Shown piece after piece: positions 1-7,232 of a stretch of DNA of 8,324 bases (its first letter is position 1; the number at the start of each line of letters is the position of its first letter). Origin of the DNA: Flavobacteriales bacterium (GTDB lineage: Bacteria; Bacteroidota; Bacteroidia; Flavobacteriales_D; Sanyastnellaceae); contig JAPKAW010000072.1 of NCBI GenBank assembly GCA_028825055.1, positions 1 through 8,324 of the forward strand, in the 5' to 3' direction. The position numbers and the translations under genes were made by a program. The notes under the pieces were generated by a model that did not search any database, was not told the DNA's origin, and was given only the letters and a program-made list of their open reading frames with translations.

Positions 1-6
1 ACGGCT

Positions 7-771
7 ATGGATTGGGTAGGTTCTATTGGTACGTTACTTATGCTCATTGCCTTGGAGGCTGTTTTGGGCATCGACAACTTATTGTACATCGCCATCGAAT
101 CGGGACGAGTTGAGAAGAAGAACCAGCGACGCGTTCAACGCATTGGGATTTTGAGCGCGGTAATTTTGAGGCTGCTCTTGTTGCTCTTGTTGATCCAATT
201 GATCGCGCTGTTTCAAGCGCCGTTATTTGTTGTGGACTGGGGCCATGCGGTTCAAGGCCATTTCAATGGACATAGTCTAATCGCCATGTTGGGAGGTGGT
301 TTTATCGTTTACACTGCTGTGCGTGAAGTGTGGCACATGTTGGCCCACGATGAAAATGCAGGGAATGCTCAAAAGCAATTTCGGAAGCCTGCCGCTGCGA
401 TCGGTGCGATCGCACTCATGAACGTTGTGTTTTCCTTTGACTCTGTGCTCACGGCCATCGCACTGACGGACGTTCTTTGGATCATGTCTTTGGCCATTAT
501 ACTGAGTGGCGTCGTCATGATTCTATTGGCCAATCACGTTGCAGAATTTCTCAAGAAGAACCGTGCTTATGAGGTCCTAGGGCTTTTTATTCTGCTGATA
601 GTCGGTGTCATGCTTCTTTCGGAGGGAGGCCATATGGCGCACTTAACGTTGTTTGGAGGGGCTATAGAACCCTTGAATAAAACGACGTTTTACTTCGTTG
701 TAACGGTGCTGATTGTAGTGGATGTTGTACAATCAAAGTACCAGCGAAAATTCAAAAAAGGGAGTCACTAA
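7..771 (+). CDS. TerC family integral membrane protein
   Basis: This is a 254-residue, strongly hydrophobic protein with about seven predicted membrane segments (roughly residues 6-31, 47-70, 91-112, 131-152, 157-177, 188-205 and 227-242). Two acidic intramembrane motifs identify the TerC family: EAVLGIDN (17-24) near the N-terminus and FSFDSV (142-147) in the middle. The conserved acidic residues E17, D23 and D145 would form a metal-ion site inside the inner membrane. TerC-family proteins are linked to tellurite resistance and, in several bacteria, to manganese export or metal loading of exported proteins; which applies here cannot be told. The loop around 113-127 is hydrophilic and the C-terminus is basic (KYQRKFKKGSH). 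The Met at base 7 gives the usual N-terminal spacing to the first motif, but the frame is open to the window edge, so a start a few codons upstream is possible. It converges on asnB with 11 bases between stops. No other ter genes are visible, so a tellurite operon is not indicated. Confidence 0.9.
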   Translation: MDWVGSIGTLLMLIALEAVLGIDNLLYIAIESGRVEKKNQRRVQRIGILSAVILRLLLLLLLIQLIALFQAPLFVVDWGHAVQGHFNGHSLIAMLGGGFIVYTAVREVWHMLAHDENAGNAQKQFRKPAAAIGAIALMNVVFSFDSVLTAIALTDVLWIMSLAIILSGVVMILLANHVAEFLKKNRAYEVLGLFILLIVGVMLLSEGGHMAHLTLFGGAIEPLNKTTFYFVVTVLIVVDVVQSKYQRKFKKGSH

Positions 772-782
772 GCCCGCTACAA

Positions 783-2468
783 TCAGTCCTTTTTTGGCTC
801 CGGCCCCTTGTAGCCTGCGTTGTGAACTGCGGTTACAGCCCTCCCTGAAGGGTCGACTACATTTCGAAGGCTTTCGCTCCATTCCAATGCTTTTTCCGTG
901 CTGCAAGCAACGGACTTCCCGCCAGGAACCGTTGCGGCACAAGCCGCAGAAGGGAAGTGTTTTTCAAAGAGAGTCCGATAGTAATAACCTTCCTTGGTGT
1001 CAGGTGGATTGATTGGGAACCTCACTGAAGCTCGAGAGAACTCTTCGTCAGTTATATGTGACTCTGCATGTTCCTTCAGGCCATCAATCCATCCATATCC
1101 CACGCCATCCGAGAACTGTTCCTTTTGTCTCCAAAGAATTTCATCCGGAACGATTCCATCAAAGGCCTCTCGTATGATGTGTTTTTCTATGCGATTTTCA
1201 CCACTCATTTTAGCTTGTGGATCCAAGGACATAGCATAATCCACAAAGGGTTTGTGTAAAAAGGGCACGCGTGTTTCTATGCCCCAGGCCATCATGGCTT
1301 TATTTGCACGGGAACAATCGTATTTGTTTAGAGCCAATACTTTCCGAACGGTTTCTTCGTGAAATTCTTTTGCATCGGGCGCAAGGTGGAAGTACAAATA
1401 GCCGCCGAAAAGCTCGTCTGCACCTTCTCCTGACAGGACCATTTTGATGCCCATAGCCTTGATTTGACGTGCCATGAGGTACATGGGAGTGGATGATCGT
1501 ATCGTTGTAACGTCGTACGTCTCCACATGTTTTACAACATCTTCGAGGGCGTCTAAGCCTTCTTGAACTGTAAAGGTTAAGGGGTGGTGTGCTGTTCCGA
1601 TGTGATCAGCAACCTTTTGCGCTGCGGCGACATCCGGACTGCCTTCGAGGCCGATGCTAAAGCTATGAGCACGTGGCCACCAAGCCTCTGTTTCGCTGTT
1701 GTCATCTACTCGCTTTTGCGAAAAAGATTGGGCTATGGCCGCAATGACGCTGGAGTCTAATCCTCCGCTGATGAGCAGGCCATATGGCACATCGCCCATC
1801 AAATGCGAACGAACGGCCTCAGTGAGTTGGGCATTGAGCTCTTTTGAATCAAGTGCCTTTTTGGGCGCTGTTTCCCAATCCATCCAATTCGCATGGTAAT
1901 ACTTGCGAGGCGCAATGTCATCGGAAGACCACGTGTGCCCTGGAGGAAATTCTGAAACATCATCGCACAATGGGGCCAGAGCTTTGATTTCAGATGCCAC
2001 AAGCAATGTTCCCTCTTCATCGTGCCCGAAATAGAGTGGGATGATCCCAATGGGGTCTCGTCCAATGAGCCACTTGTTCTGCAATGGATCGTATAAAACA
2101 AACGCGAACATGCCTTCGAGATGGTCAACTAAATCAGATTCGAACTCCCGATAAAGAGCCAAAATGACTTCGCAATCACTGCCTGTTTGGTAAGGGTAAG
2201 ACGCTGTTTTTTGACGAATGTTCTGGTGGTTGTAGATTTCTCCGTTTACGGCCAAAGCAGTCTGATGTTCTGGATCAATCAGTGGTTGTGCGCCACTACT
2301 AACATCCACAATAGCCAGTCTTTCATGTGCTAAAATCGCATGAGCATGCTGGTAGACACCGGACCAGTCTGGTCCACGGTGCCGCTGAAGTTTTGAAACA
2401 GTTAACGCAAGAGAACGATGTGCTTCACTTGAGTTACTAAGATTGAGGAGGGCTGTAATCGAACACAT
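783..2468 (-). CDS. asnB: Asparagine synthetase B (glutamine-hydrolysing)
   Basis: This enzyme makes asparagine from aspartate, glutamine and ATP in the cytoplasm, releasing glutamate, AMP and pyrophosphate. The 561-residue length is close to E. coli AsnB (554), and the sequence follows it almost end to end from memory. The protein starts MCSI, so Cys2 becomes the N-terminal nucleophile of the class II glutaminase domain (about 1-195) once Met is removed. Glutaminase motifs are RHRGPDWSG (29-37), HERLAIVD (48-55), NGEIYN (75-80) and GSDCE (96-100). The synthetase domain carries the ATP PP-loop SGGLDSS (234-240), SGEGADELFGGY (346-357) and RQKEQFSDGVGY (447-458). The C-terminus keeps the AsnB signature DPSGRAV (539-545), followed by a short lysine-rich tail. 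No key residue is missing. The start is fixed by the need for Cys at position 2. No clear Shine-Dalgarno sequence precedes it. It is divergent from the S8 protein gene and apparently monocistronic. Confidence 0.97.
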   Translation of the reverse strand: MCSITALLNLSNSSEAHRSLALTVSKLQRHRGPDWSGVYQHAHAILAHERLAIVDVSSGAQPLIDPEHQTALAVNGEIYNHQNIRQKTASYPYQTGSDCEVILALYREFESDLVDHLEGMFAFVLYDPLQNKWLIGRDPIGIIPLYFGHDEEGTLLVASEIKALAPLCDDVSEFPPGHTWSSDDIAPRKYYHANWMDWETAPKKALDSKELNAQLTEAVRSHLMGDVPYGLLISGGLDSSVIAAIAQSFSQKRVDDNSETEAWWPRAHSFSIGLEGSPDVAAAQKVADHIGTAHHPLTFTVQEGLDALEDVVKHVETYDVTTIRSSTPMYLMARQIKAMGIKMVLSGEGADELFGGYLYFHLAPDAKEFHEETVRKVLALNKYDCSRANKAMMAWGIETRVPFLHKPFVDYAMSLDPQAKMSGENRIEKHIIREAFDGIVPDEILWRQKEQFSDGVGYGWIDGLKEHAESHITDEEFSRASVRFPINPPDTKEGYYYRTLFEKHFPSAACAATVPGGKSVACSTEKALEWSESLRNVVDPSGRAVTAVHNAGYKGPEPKKD

Positions 2469-2587
2469 GTCCTGTAAGGGTTGATAGGTTCAATACGTTC
2501 AATTCAAATAAAAGTTGCAGCGAATTAGCATTTAGAGCACATCGCAAAACAGCTTAAAAGCCCTATTTTTGCGTCAACCTGTTGATT
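2469..2587. promoter_or_regulatory. Divergent intergenic region between asnB and the S8 protein gene
   Basis: These 119 bases must carry the upstream signals of two divergently transcribed genes. The region is AT-rich compared with its flanks. The rightward promoter is the clearest signal (listed separately). For leftward asnB, only weak candidates are visible: a TTTG on the minus strand at 2548-2545, followed 17 bases later by TAATTCG at 2527-2521, and a TTTATTTG at 2512-2505 with no good -33 partner. No operator-like long inverted repeat or riboswitch was seen. Confidence 0.45.
2564..2571 (+). promoter_or_regulatory. Putative Bacteroidota -7 promoter element for the S8 protein gene
   Basis: TATTTTTG matches the Bacteroidota primary-sigma -7 consensus TAnnTTTG at every fixed position. 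It ends 16 bases before the ATG at 2588, so transcription would start only about 10 bases before the gene. The -33 element is poor: ATCG at 2541-2544, 19 bases upstream, matches TTTG at only two positions. The position and perfect -7 box support it; the weak -33 lowers confidence. Confidence 0.5.
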
Positions 2588-5482
2588 ATGAAATATAGAT
2601 CCCCTCTTCTCAGGGCTCAAGTCGTCTTTGCGGCTAGCCTTTTGTTTTGTTTTTCATTCCAATCTTTACATGCTCAAGTGGCTGCAGATGAAACCACATT
2701 TTTGCCAAACGAGCTTTTGGTGATGGTGGATCTCGATGTGGATCACGAGAAGGTCTGGGCCTCATTAAGTGGAATTGCCTCATTTGATATTGTCAGCATT
2801 CCCTCTCCTTCAACAGGCATCTATCAATTGGTCGTTGCTGCGTCGGACTGGCCCTTGGCTCTAGATCGATTCGCAGCCCATCCGCACGTGCGAGCAGTGC
2901 AATTGAATCACACGGTAGCTGAACGGGAGACTGTCCCCAATGACCCCAATTTTGGTCAGCAATGGCATCACGTTCAATCGGGTGATCATGACATCGACTC
3001 GGATTTGGCTTGGGATATTACGACTGGAGGAACAGCAGGGAACGGTGCGCGCGTAGTGGTTGCAGTCTTAGAAGGTGGTGGGTCAAACTACAACCATGTG
3101 GACTTAATTGACAACCATTGGGTCAACACGTTGGAAATTGAAGGCAATGGCATTGACGACGATGAAAATGGGTATGTCGATGATTATGATGGTTGGAATT
3201 CAGGGAGTAACGACGATAACATTGCGGCTGGTGGACACGGTACGTCTGTGAGCGGAATGATTGGAGCAACGGGAGACAATGGAATTGGCGGGGCAGGTGT
3301 GAATTGGGATGTGGAGATCATGCAGATTGATATGCCCAATGGTTTGTCCGAGGCCAACGTGATTGCTTCATATGAGTACCCGAAAGTGATGCGGGACTTC
3401 TACAATGAGACTCAGGGCTCAAAAGGGGCCTTTGTTGTCGCGACAAACGCATCGTGGGGAATCGACCAAGCGAATCCTGCAAACTATCCCGTTTGGTGTG
3501 CATACTACGATGAACTAGGGATGTCAGGCATCTTGAATTGTGGTGCAACAACAAACCAAAACCTCAATGTAGACGTGGTCGGAGACATGCCTACGGCGTG
3601 CAGTTCAGATTACATGGTTTCTGTTACGGCGACGAACAGCAGCGACGTGCGCACGTTCAGTGGTTATGGCGCCACGACCATTGACTTGGCGGCTCCGGGT
3701 GATCAGGTTTATTTACCAAGTGGCAGCAGTGGGTATGGCAACACCAGCGGGACTTCGTTTGCGAGTCCGTGCGTTGCTGGAGCCATCGCGTTAATTTACA
3801 GTGTTCCGTGTCCTGAATTGGCCGAATTGGCGGTAAACAATCCTCAAGGAGCTGCTGATCTTGTGCTAGGTTATCTGTATGAAGGAACAGATCTGGTTTC
3901 CAACTTGGTCACGGAAGTGGTCACGGGTGGACGATTGAACGTTGCGAATTCTGTTGAACTGGCGCTGGCGAGTTGCGGCCCGATTGAATGTGAAATTCAG
4001 GCTTTTGAAGGAGAAGCATATTGTGTGTTTGATACCACAACGAATGCGGTGAATACCATGCTGGATCTGACGGCTACATTTTCCAACTTCCTCTGTGAAG
4101 GTCAGATCTTGTGCTATCGAGATACCGCTGATTCCGACTGGACCTGTGGTTTGACAGAAATGTTGGGATTGGAGTTGTCCAGCGGCAACACCGTCACGAT
4201 GGGAGGATTGAATGCCAATTCGGCCTATGAAGTGTATTTCGCTTTGGACTCATTGGTCAGCGATACGCTTTTCATTGAAACACCCGACTGTCTTGCATTG
4301 ATTCCGGGTTGCATGGATGAATTGGCGAACAACTATGCTGCTGAAGCAACCATTGACGATGGTTCTTGTGAGTTTCCTTGCATGGATATTGTTCTCACAA
4401 TTACAACGGATTGTTGGCCTGAAGAGGTGGGCTGGAGCATCATTGATTCCAATGGAGAGGAGGTTGTTGGGGTTGCGCCGGATACATACGAGGAAGAAGG
4501 AACAGACGAAGTTTGGGAAGGCTGCGTGCCGCTTGGCTGCCATACCTTATCCATCACCGACGCGTATGGAGATGGATTGAATGGGAGCGTTTGGGGTTCA
4601 TGTGAGGTTGACGGCAATTATGCCTTGACGACCGTTGAAGGAGCCGTCATTGTTTCCATGGGGGAGCCTGACTTTGGTTCGGAAATCGAACATCCATTTT
4701 GTTTGCCAGTTGTCGTGGGATGCAATGAAGATGGAGCCTGTAATTATGATGCCGAAGCGAACGCAAATGATGGATCTTGCTATGCTCCGGGAGATTCGTG
4801 TGATGATGGCGATGAACTGACCATTTTGGATGTGATTGGGGAAGATTGCCTGTGCGCTGGTGTTGAGGAGGTATTGGGATGCTTGGATGATCAAGCGTGC
4901 AATTATTCTGAAGAAGCGAATTCAGACGATGGTTCATGCACTTACGTGGGACAAGGGATTATCTCTGGACCAACAGATCCAATGACTGGAACAACACAGA
5001 CCTATAGTTATGATGGGCCTGCAGAAAACGGTTATGTTTGGATCGTGAGTCAAGGCGCCTTTGTTGGCGCATATGAAGGGACTGGCATCACTACGGTTGA
5101 GGTTCTATGGGACGATTTGTCAGGCGGTATGAACGGCTCAATTTCGGTTTCTGAGACGGATACATCTGGATGTGAAGGCACCGTTGAAATGATGATTAAT
5201 CTATTGGTTAATGGTATGCAGGAATTGGAAGCTATCGGCATGTCAGCTTTCCCCAACCCTGTTTCTGAAACCTTATGGATTGAGTGGGACGTCAACTTTG
5301 AGGAGCCACGGACTGTGGTCATCTTCAATGTCCAAGGTCAAGAAGTCTACAATAGTGTCATTCAATCAGCGCGTACGCCAGTGGATTGCACTGGATGGGC
5401 TGAGGGAGTCTACACTGCGCAAGTGTTTGGTGCGATGGACTCCACAAGCGCATCGGTCCAAGTAGTCGTGGTGCGCTTATGA
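2588..5482 (+). CDS. Secreted S8 (subtilisin-like) multidomain protein with T9SS sorting domain
   Basis: This is a 964-residue exported protein. Domains in order are: signal peptide (about 1-29, basic start then a hydrophobic core ending SLHA); propeptide-like segment (about 38-115); S8 peptidase domain (about 119-463); a Cys-containing possible Fn3/Ig-like domain (about 464-569); GCMDE repeat 1 (574-594); a unique Cys-rich beta domain (about 598-708); repeats 2 and 3 (711-731, 764-784) flanking a CDDG/CLCAG module (735-759); a PKD/Ig-like domain (about 793-875); and a T9SS type A sorting domain (from about 887). The triad His is in GGHGTSVSG (H217) and the Ser in GTSFASP (S390). The Asp motif is replaced by VAVLEGGG (E162), so the triad is non-canonical. 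An Asp-rich segment around 185-201 resembles the calcium-binding insert of Bacteroidota S8 proteins. The likely role is an extracellular or surface protease, or a protease-derived binding protein; the substrate is unknown. ATG 2588 is chosen over TTG 2582 because it begins a good signal peptide. Several Cys residues suggest disulfides. Confidence 0.9.
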   Translation: MKYRSPLLRAQVVFAASLLFCFSFQSLHAQVAADETTFLPNELLVMVDLDVDHEKVWASLSGIASFDIVSIPSPSTGIYQLVVAASDWPLALDRFAAHPHVRAVQLNHTVAERETVPNDPNFGQQWHHVQSGDHDIDSDLAWDITTGGTAGNGARVVVAVLEGGGSNYNHVDLIDNHWVNTLEIEGNGIDDDENGYVDDYDGWNSGSNDDNIAAGGHGTSVSGMIGATGDNGIGGAGVNWDVEIMQIDMPNGLSEANVIASYEYPKVMRDFYNETQGSKGAFVVATNASWGIDQANPANYPVWCAYYDELGMSGILNCGATTNQNLNVDVVGDMPTACSSDYMVSVTATNSSDVRTFSGYGATTIDLAAPGDQVYLPSGSSGYGNTSGTSFASPCVAGAIALIYSVPCPELAELAVNNPQGAADLVLGYLYEGTDLVSNLVTEVVTGGRLNVANSVELALASCGPIECEIQAFEGEAYCVFDTTTNAVNTMLDLTATFSNFLCEGQILCYRDTADSDWTCGLTEMLGLELSSGNTVTMGGLNANSAYEVYFALDSLVSDTLFIETPDCLALIPGCMDELANNYAAEATIDDGSCEFPCMDIVLTITTDCWPEEVGWSIIDSNGEEVVGVAPDTYEEEGTDEVWEGCVPLGCHTLSITDAYGDGLNGSVWGSCEVDGNYALTTVEGAVIVSMGEPDFGSEIEHPFCLPVVVGCNEDGACNYDAEANANDGSCYAPGDSCDDGDELTILDVIGEDCLCAGVEEVLGCLDDQACNYSEEANSDDGSCTYVGQGIISGPTDPMTGTTQTYSYDGPAENGYVWIVSQGAFVGAYEGTGITTVEVLWDDLSGGMNGSISVSETDTSGCEGTVEMMINLLVNGMQELEAIGMSAFPNPVSETLWIEWDVNFEEPRTVVIFNVQGQEVYNSVIQSARTPVDCTGWAEGVYTAQVFGAMDSTSASVQVVVVRL
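4307..4939 (+). repeat. Three GCxDxxACNYxxxAxxDDGSC protein repeats within the S8 gene
   Basis: Three 21-residue units are encoded at 4307-4369 (starts GCMDELANNY), 4718-4780 (GCNEDGACNY) and 4877-4939 (GCLDDQACNY). All end in DDGSC or NDGSC. Units 2 and 3 have four aligned Cys or Asn-Tyr landmarks; unit 1 has N in place of the central Cys. Such units are common in large secreted proteins of marine Bacteroidota, next to sorting domains. Their function is not established; a small disulfide- or metal-stabilised linker or adhesion module is an inference. Units 1 and 2 are separated by a unique domain, and units 2 and 3 by a CDDG-type module (4790-4864). Confidence 0.85.
5246..5479 (+). other. 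T9SS type A C-terminal sorting domain (coding segment)
   Basis: The last 78 residues begin AFPNPVSETLWIEW, continue with VVIFNVQGQEVY and end with GVYTAQVF plus a hydrophobic strand VQVVVVRL. This PNP... VQG... GVY pattern is the type A Por-secretion sorting domain of the Bacteroidota. It directs export across the outer membrane by the type IX system, usually followed by removal of the domain and surface attachment or release. Together with the Sec signal peptide it places the mature protein outside the cell. Confidence 0.9.
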
Positions 5483-5485
5483 CTT

Positions 5486-5503
5486 CGGTTCACAAGTGAA
5501 CCG
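5486..5503. terminator. Perfect 8-bp inverted repeat between convergent genes, possible bidirectional terminator
   Basis: CGGTTCAC and GTGAACCG flank a central AA, three bases after the S8 gene stop and 11 bases before the methyltransferase stop. As RNA it would form a 7-bp stem with a 4-base loop on either strand. There is no U-tract after it on either strand, so a classical intrinsic terminator is not complete. Its placement in a 32-base convergent gap is the main argument for a role in ending both transcripts. Confidence 0.5.
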
Positions 5504-5514
5504 TTCAGAGTTGC

Positions 5515-6396
5515 CTAGCTGATGGGAGAGGTCCCCACTTCAAACCAGAAGGATCCGCCATGCGGTTCCACACCGGTCGTATTGGGATGATTCCAAAGCG
5601 ATTCCAATGTCTGCTTAAACTCCGGGTGTTCGCTGACCCAAAATGCCGGGAAAAGGGGTTGATAGCGTTCTGGGTTGCTCAATAGCGCCATCGCCAACAT
5701 GTACTGCTCCGAATAAGCGCGGTCACACATTTCTTGGGGGTAGTCCCAGGGAATGTAGATGTCGTGAATTTGAACAATGACGCCCGGTTTGAGAAGGGGG
5801 AACCACTCCAAGAAGACCACAGTCGCATCTGAATTGGGCAGTACCCGGTGGCTGTTGTCGATGAATAAGATGTCGCCTGCTTCTAACGAAAGCGCAAGAT
5901 TTGGGTCAACCGACTCAAATGGAGATCGAATGATGGTTTGTGAGACTTGGTCAATGTCAGCCCGAGGAAAGGGGTCGATGCTGATGATTTCTGTCTGGGG
6001 GCTATGCTGCGCTTTTGCTGCGGCAGCAACCAGTGTAGAGTTGCCAGATCCAACTTCAAGATACCGTTTCGGCTTCCTCGTTGCCACCATACTGAAAAGT
6101 GCCGCCATGTCCAAACCGGGCAAGAAACCATTGTTCCAGCCTGGTTTCAAGGCATTGGTCTCCTCGTCACGTTTCCGAATGGCTTTGAGGTCATCTGCAA
6201 AGTGCAGAATTTGACGAACCTCTGTTGAGATTTCATCAGATCGTTGCGAAAGGATCTTCTCCAGTGGACCATGTGCACGATCTAACTCAGCAAGAAAACG
6301 CGGTTTGAAGTCAACAGGATAGTCCAAGTGTGCAGTTTGCCACTTGGGTGATAAGAACCGGTACCAATTTTTAATCCGAGAAAGACTTTGCGACAT
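5515..6396 (-). CDS. Class I SAM-dependent methyltransferase of unknown substrate
   Basis: This is a 293-residue soluble protein with a Rossmann-type SAM-binding core in the second half. Motif I is LEVGSGNST (113-121), the acidic end of strand 2 is SIDP (139-142), and FIDNSH (178-183) and LLKPGVIVQIHDI (201-213) follow as in the Methyltransf_24 group. The N-terminal 80 residues are helical and charged, with no recognised domain. The C-terminus ends with a Gly-Ser-Phe-Trp-Phe strand (281-285). It has no signal peptide, so it is probably cytoplasmic. The substrate cannot be read from the sequence; relatives often sit in glycan or lipid gene sets, which is only suggestive. A start at 6516 would be in frame but would overlap the acyltransferase gene by 61 bases and add a residue stretch read from its 3' end. 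ATG 6396 removes that overlap and leaves a 59-base gap. It is the last gene of the leftward cluster. Confidence 0.85.
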   Translation of the reverse strand: MSQSLSRIKNWYRFLSPKWQTAHLDYPVDFKPRFLAELDRAHGPLEKILSQRSDEISTEVRQILHFADDLKAIRKRDEETNALKPGWNNGFLPGLDMAALFSMVATRKPKRYLEVGSGNSTLVAAAAKAQHSPQTEIISIDPFPRADIDQVSQTIIRSPFESVDPNLALSLEAGDILFIDNSHRVLPNSDATVVFLEWFPLLKPGVIVQIHDIYIPWDYPQEMCDRAYSEQYMLAMALLSNPERYQPLFPAFWVSEHPEFKQTLESLWNHPNTTGVEPHGGSFWFEVGTSPIS

Positions 6397-6455
6397 GGGG
6401 CGAAGATACAATGGCAAAAAAACTACGAAGAAAGGAATGTAGGAAGCGAATGGTG

Positions 6456-7208
6456 CTAGAGTCCAGCCTCGGAATCCCAGAGTGCTCGCAATCGGATTAC
6501 CTCTTTTTGAGTCCAAGCATGTGCCTCATTCAAAAGGACTTGTCCGTCGGATCCGGAAATGGTCTCGCCGATTGAAACGCGAACGTCAATGTGCTTTTTC
6601 CCGAAGTGCTTCCAAGCATGTGGGATGAACATCTGCTTATCGACCCAAGCGAAATCAGGATCCCGGTATTCGATGGCAACAGGGGTGATTGGAAAACCGC
6701 CTTCGGCACTGATGTAAAACATAGAAGGACGGTACTCCAATAAATCGGGGCCTTTATGTGTCGTGCCTTCTGGGAAAATAACAATCCCAAACCCTTCTCT
6801 AAGTCGCTGCTTGACCTGCTCTCTAGTTTCCTTGCGGCTTTCTTTACTTTTTCGCTGAACCCAAATGGTGTGCAGCGTATTGGCTGACCAGCCAATGATC
6901 GGCCACGATTTGCTTTCAATACGGGCTACGAAGGCTACAGGCCTCTTGGCGGGGATTAAAATGGCATCCACATAGCTCCTGTGGTTGCCCATAAGAATAC
7001 TCGGCTGCTCTGGCAATTCACCTTCTTGAAAGACACGGATCCCCATAAGGCGGTATACACTTGCAATGAATTGAAGAAACAATACATGCATGGCATTGCG
7101 ATCCTTGTCGGTCCTCCACTTCACCCAAACCATACCCAAACCATAATAGGAGCAGATTAGTAGGAATCCGGGAATTCGGTAACTGGAGCGGAGAAATCTA
7201 AAAATCAT
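6456..7208 (-). CDS. PlsC-type 1-acylglycerol-3-phosphate acyltransferase family protein
   Basis: This 250-residue protein belongs to the lysophospholipid acyltransferase (LPLAT/PlsC) family, which transfers an acyl chain to a lysophospholipid at the inner membrane. A hydrophobic segment at about 11-29 would anchor it. The catalytic HX4D motif is NHRSYVD (75-81, H76 and D81). The phosphate-binding motif III is FPEGTT (145-150), and motif IV is ITPVAIEY (174-181). The usual motif II (G-x-x-F-I-D-R) is loose here, reading TIWVQRK (114-120). Length is normal for PlsC. The exact acceptor, phosphatidate synthesis or another lipid such as an ornithine or glycolipid, is not determinable. The start ATG lies 24 bases after the stop of the pseudouridine synthase gene, consistent with co-transcription. 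Confidence 0.88.
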   Translation of the reverse strand: MIFRFLRSSYRIPGFLLICSYYGLGMVWVKWRTDKDRNAMHVLFLQFIASVYRLMGIRVFQEGELPEQPSILMGNHRSYVDAILIPAKRPVAFVARIESKSWPIIGWSANTLHTIWVQRKSKESRKETREQVKQRLREGFGIVIFPEGTTHKGPDLLEYRPSMFYISAEGGFPITPVAIEYRDPDFAWVDKQMFIPHAWKHFGKKHIDVRVSIGETISGSDGQVLLNEAHAWTQKEVIRLRALWDSEAGL

Positions 7209-7232
7209 GGATTGCGCTTTTCATGAAGCGTC

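Noticed and set aside
7..771. Tellurite resistance operon suggested by TerC
   Set aside because: No terA, terB, terD or terZ-like genes are present; stand-alone TerC proteins are widespread and more often linked to metal homeostasis.
2582..2587. TTG start two codons upstream of ATG 2588
   Set aside because: ATG 2588 is a better start codon, begins a normal signal peptide, and no ribosome-binding site favours TTG.
4250..4937. Several overlapping ORFs of 61-98 codons on both strands within the S8 gene
   Set aside because: They are shadows of the repeat- and Cys-rich coding region, with unlikely composition and no family resemblance.
6401..6408. TATCTTCG on the minus strand as a -7 promoter box for the methyltransferase
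   Set aside because: It matches TAnnTTTG at all but one fixed position, but lies only 4 bases before the ATG, which would make the transcript practically leaderless; the -33 partner (TTCG) is partial. Not strong enough to list as a feature.
6397..6516. Forty extra N-terminal codons of the methyltransferase (start at 6516)
   Set aside because: They overlap the 3' end of the well-supported acyltransferase gene, show no family match, and a good internal ATG exists at 6396. The hydrophobic stretch they encode would otherwise suggest a false membrane anchor.
7223..7225. ATG opening a short upstream frame (MKSAIHDF) before the acyltransferase start
   Set aside because: It is eight codons long, out of frame, and has no supporting signal; most likely chance.
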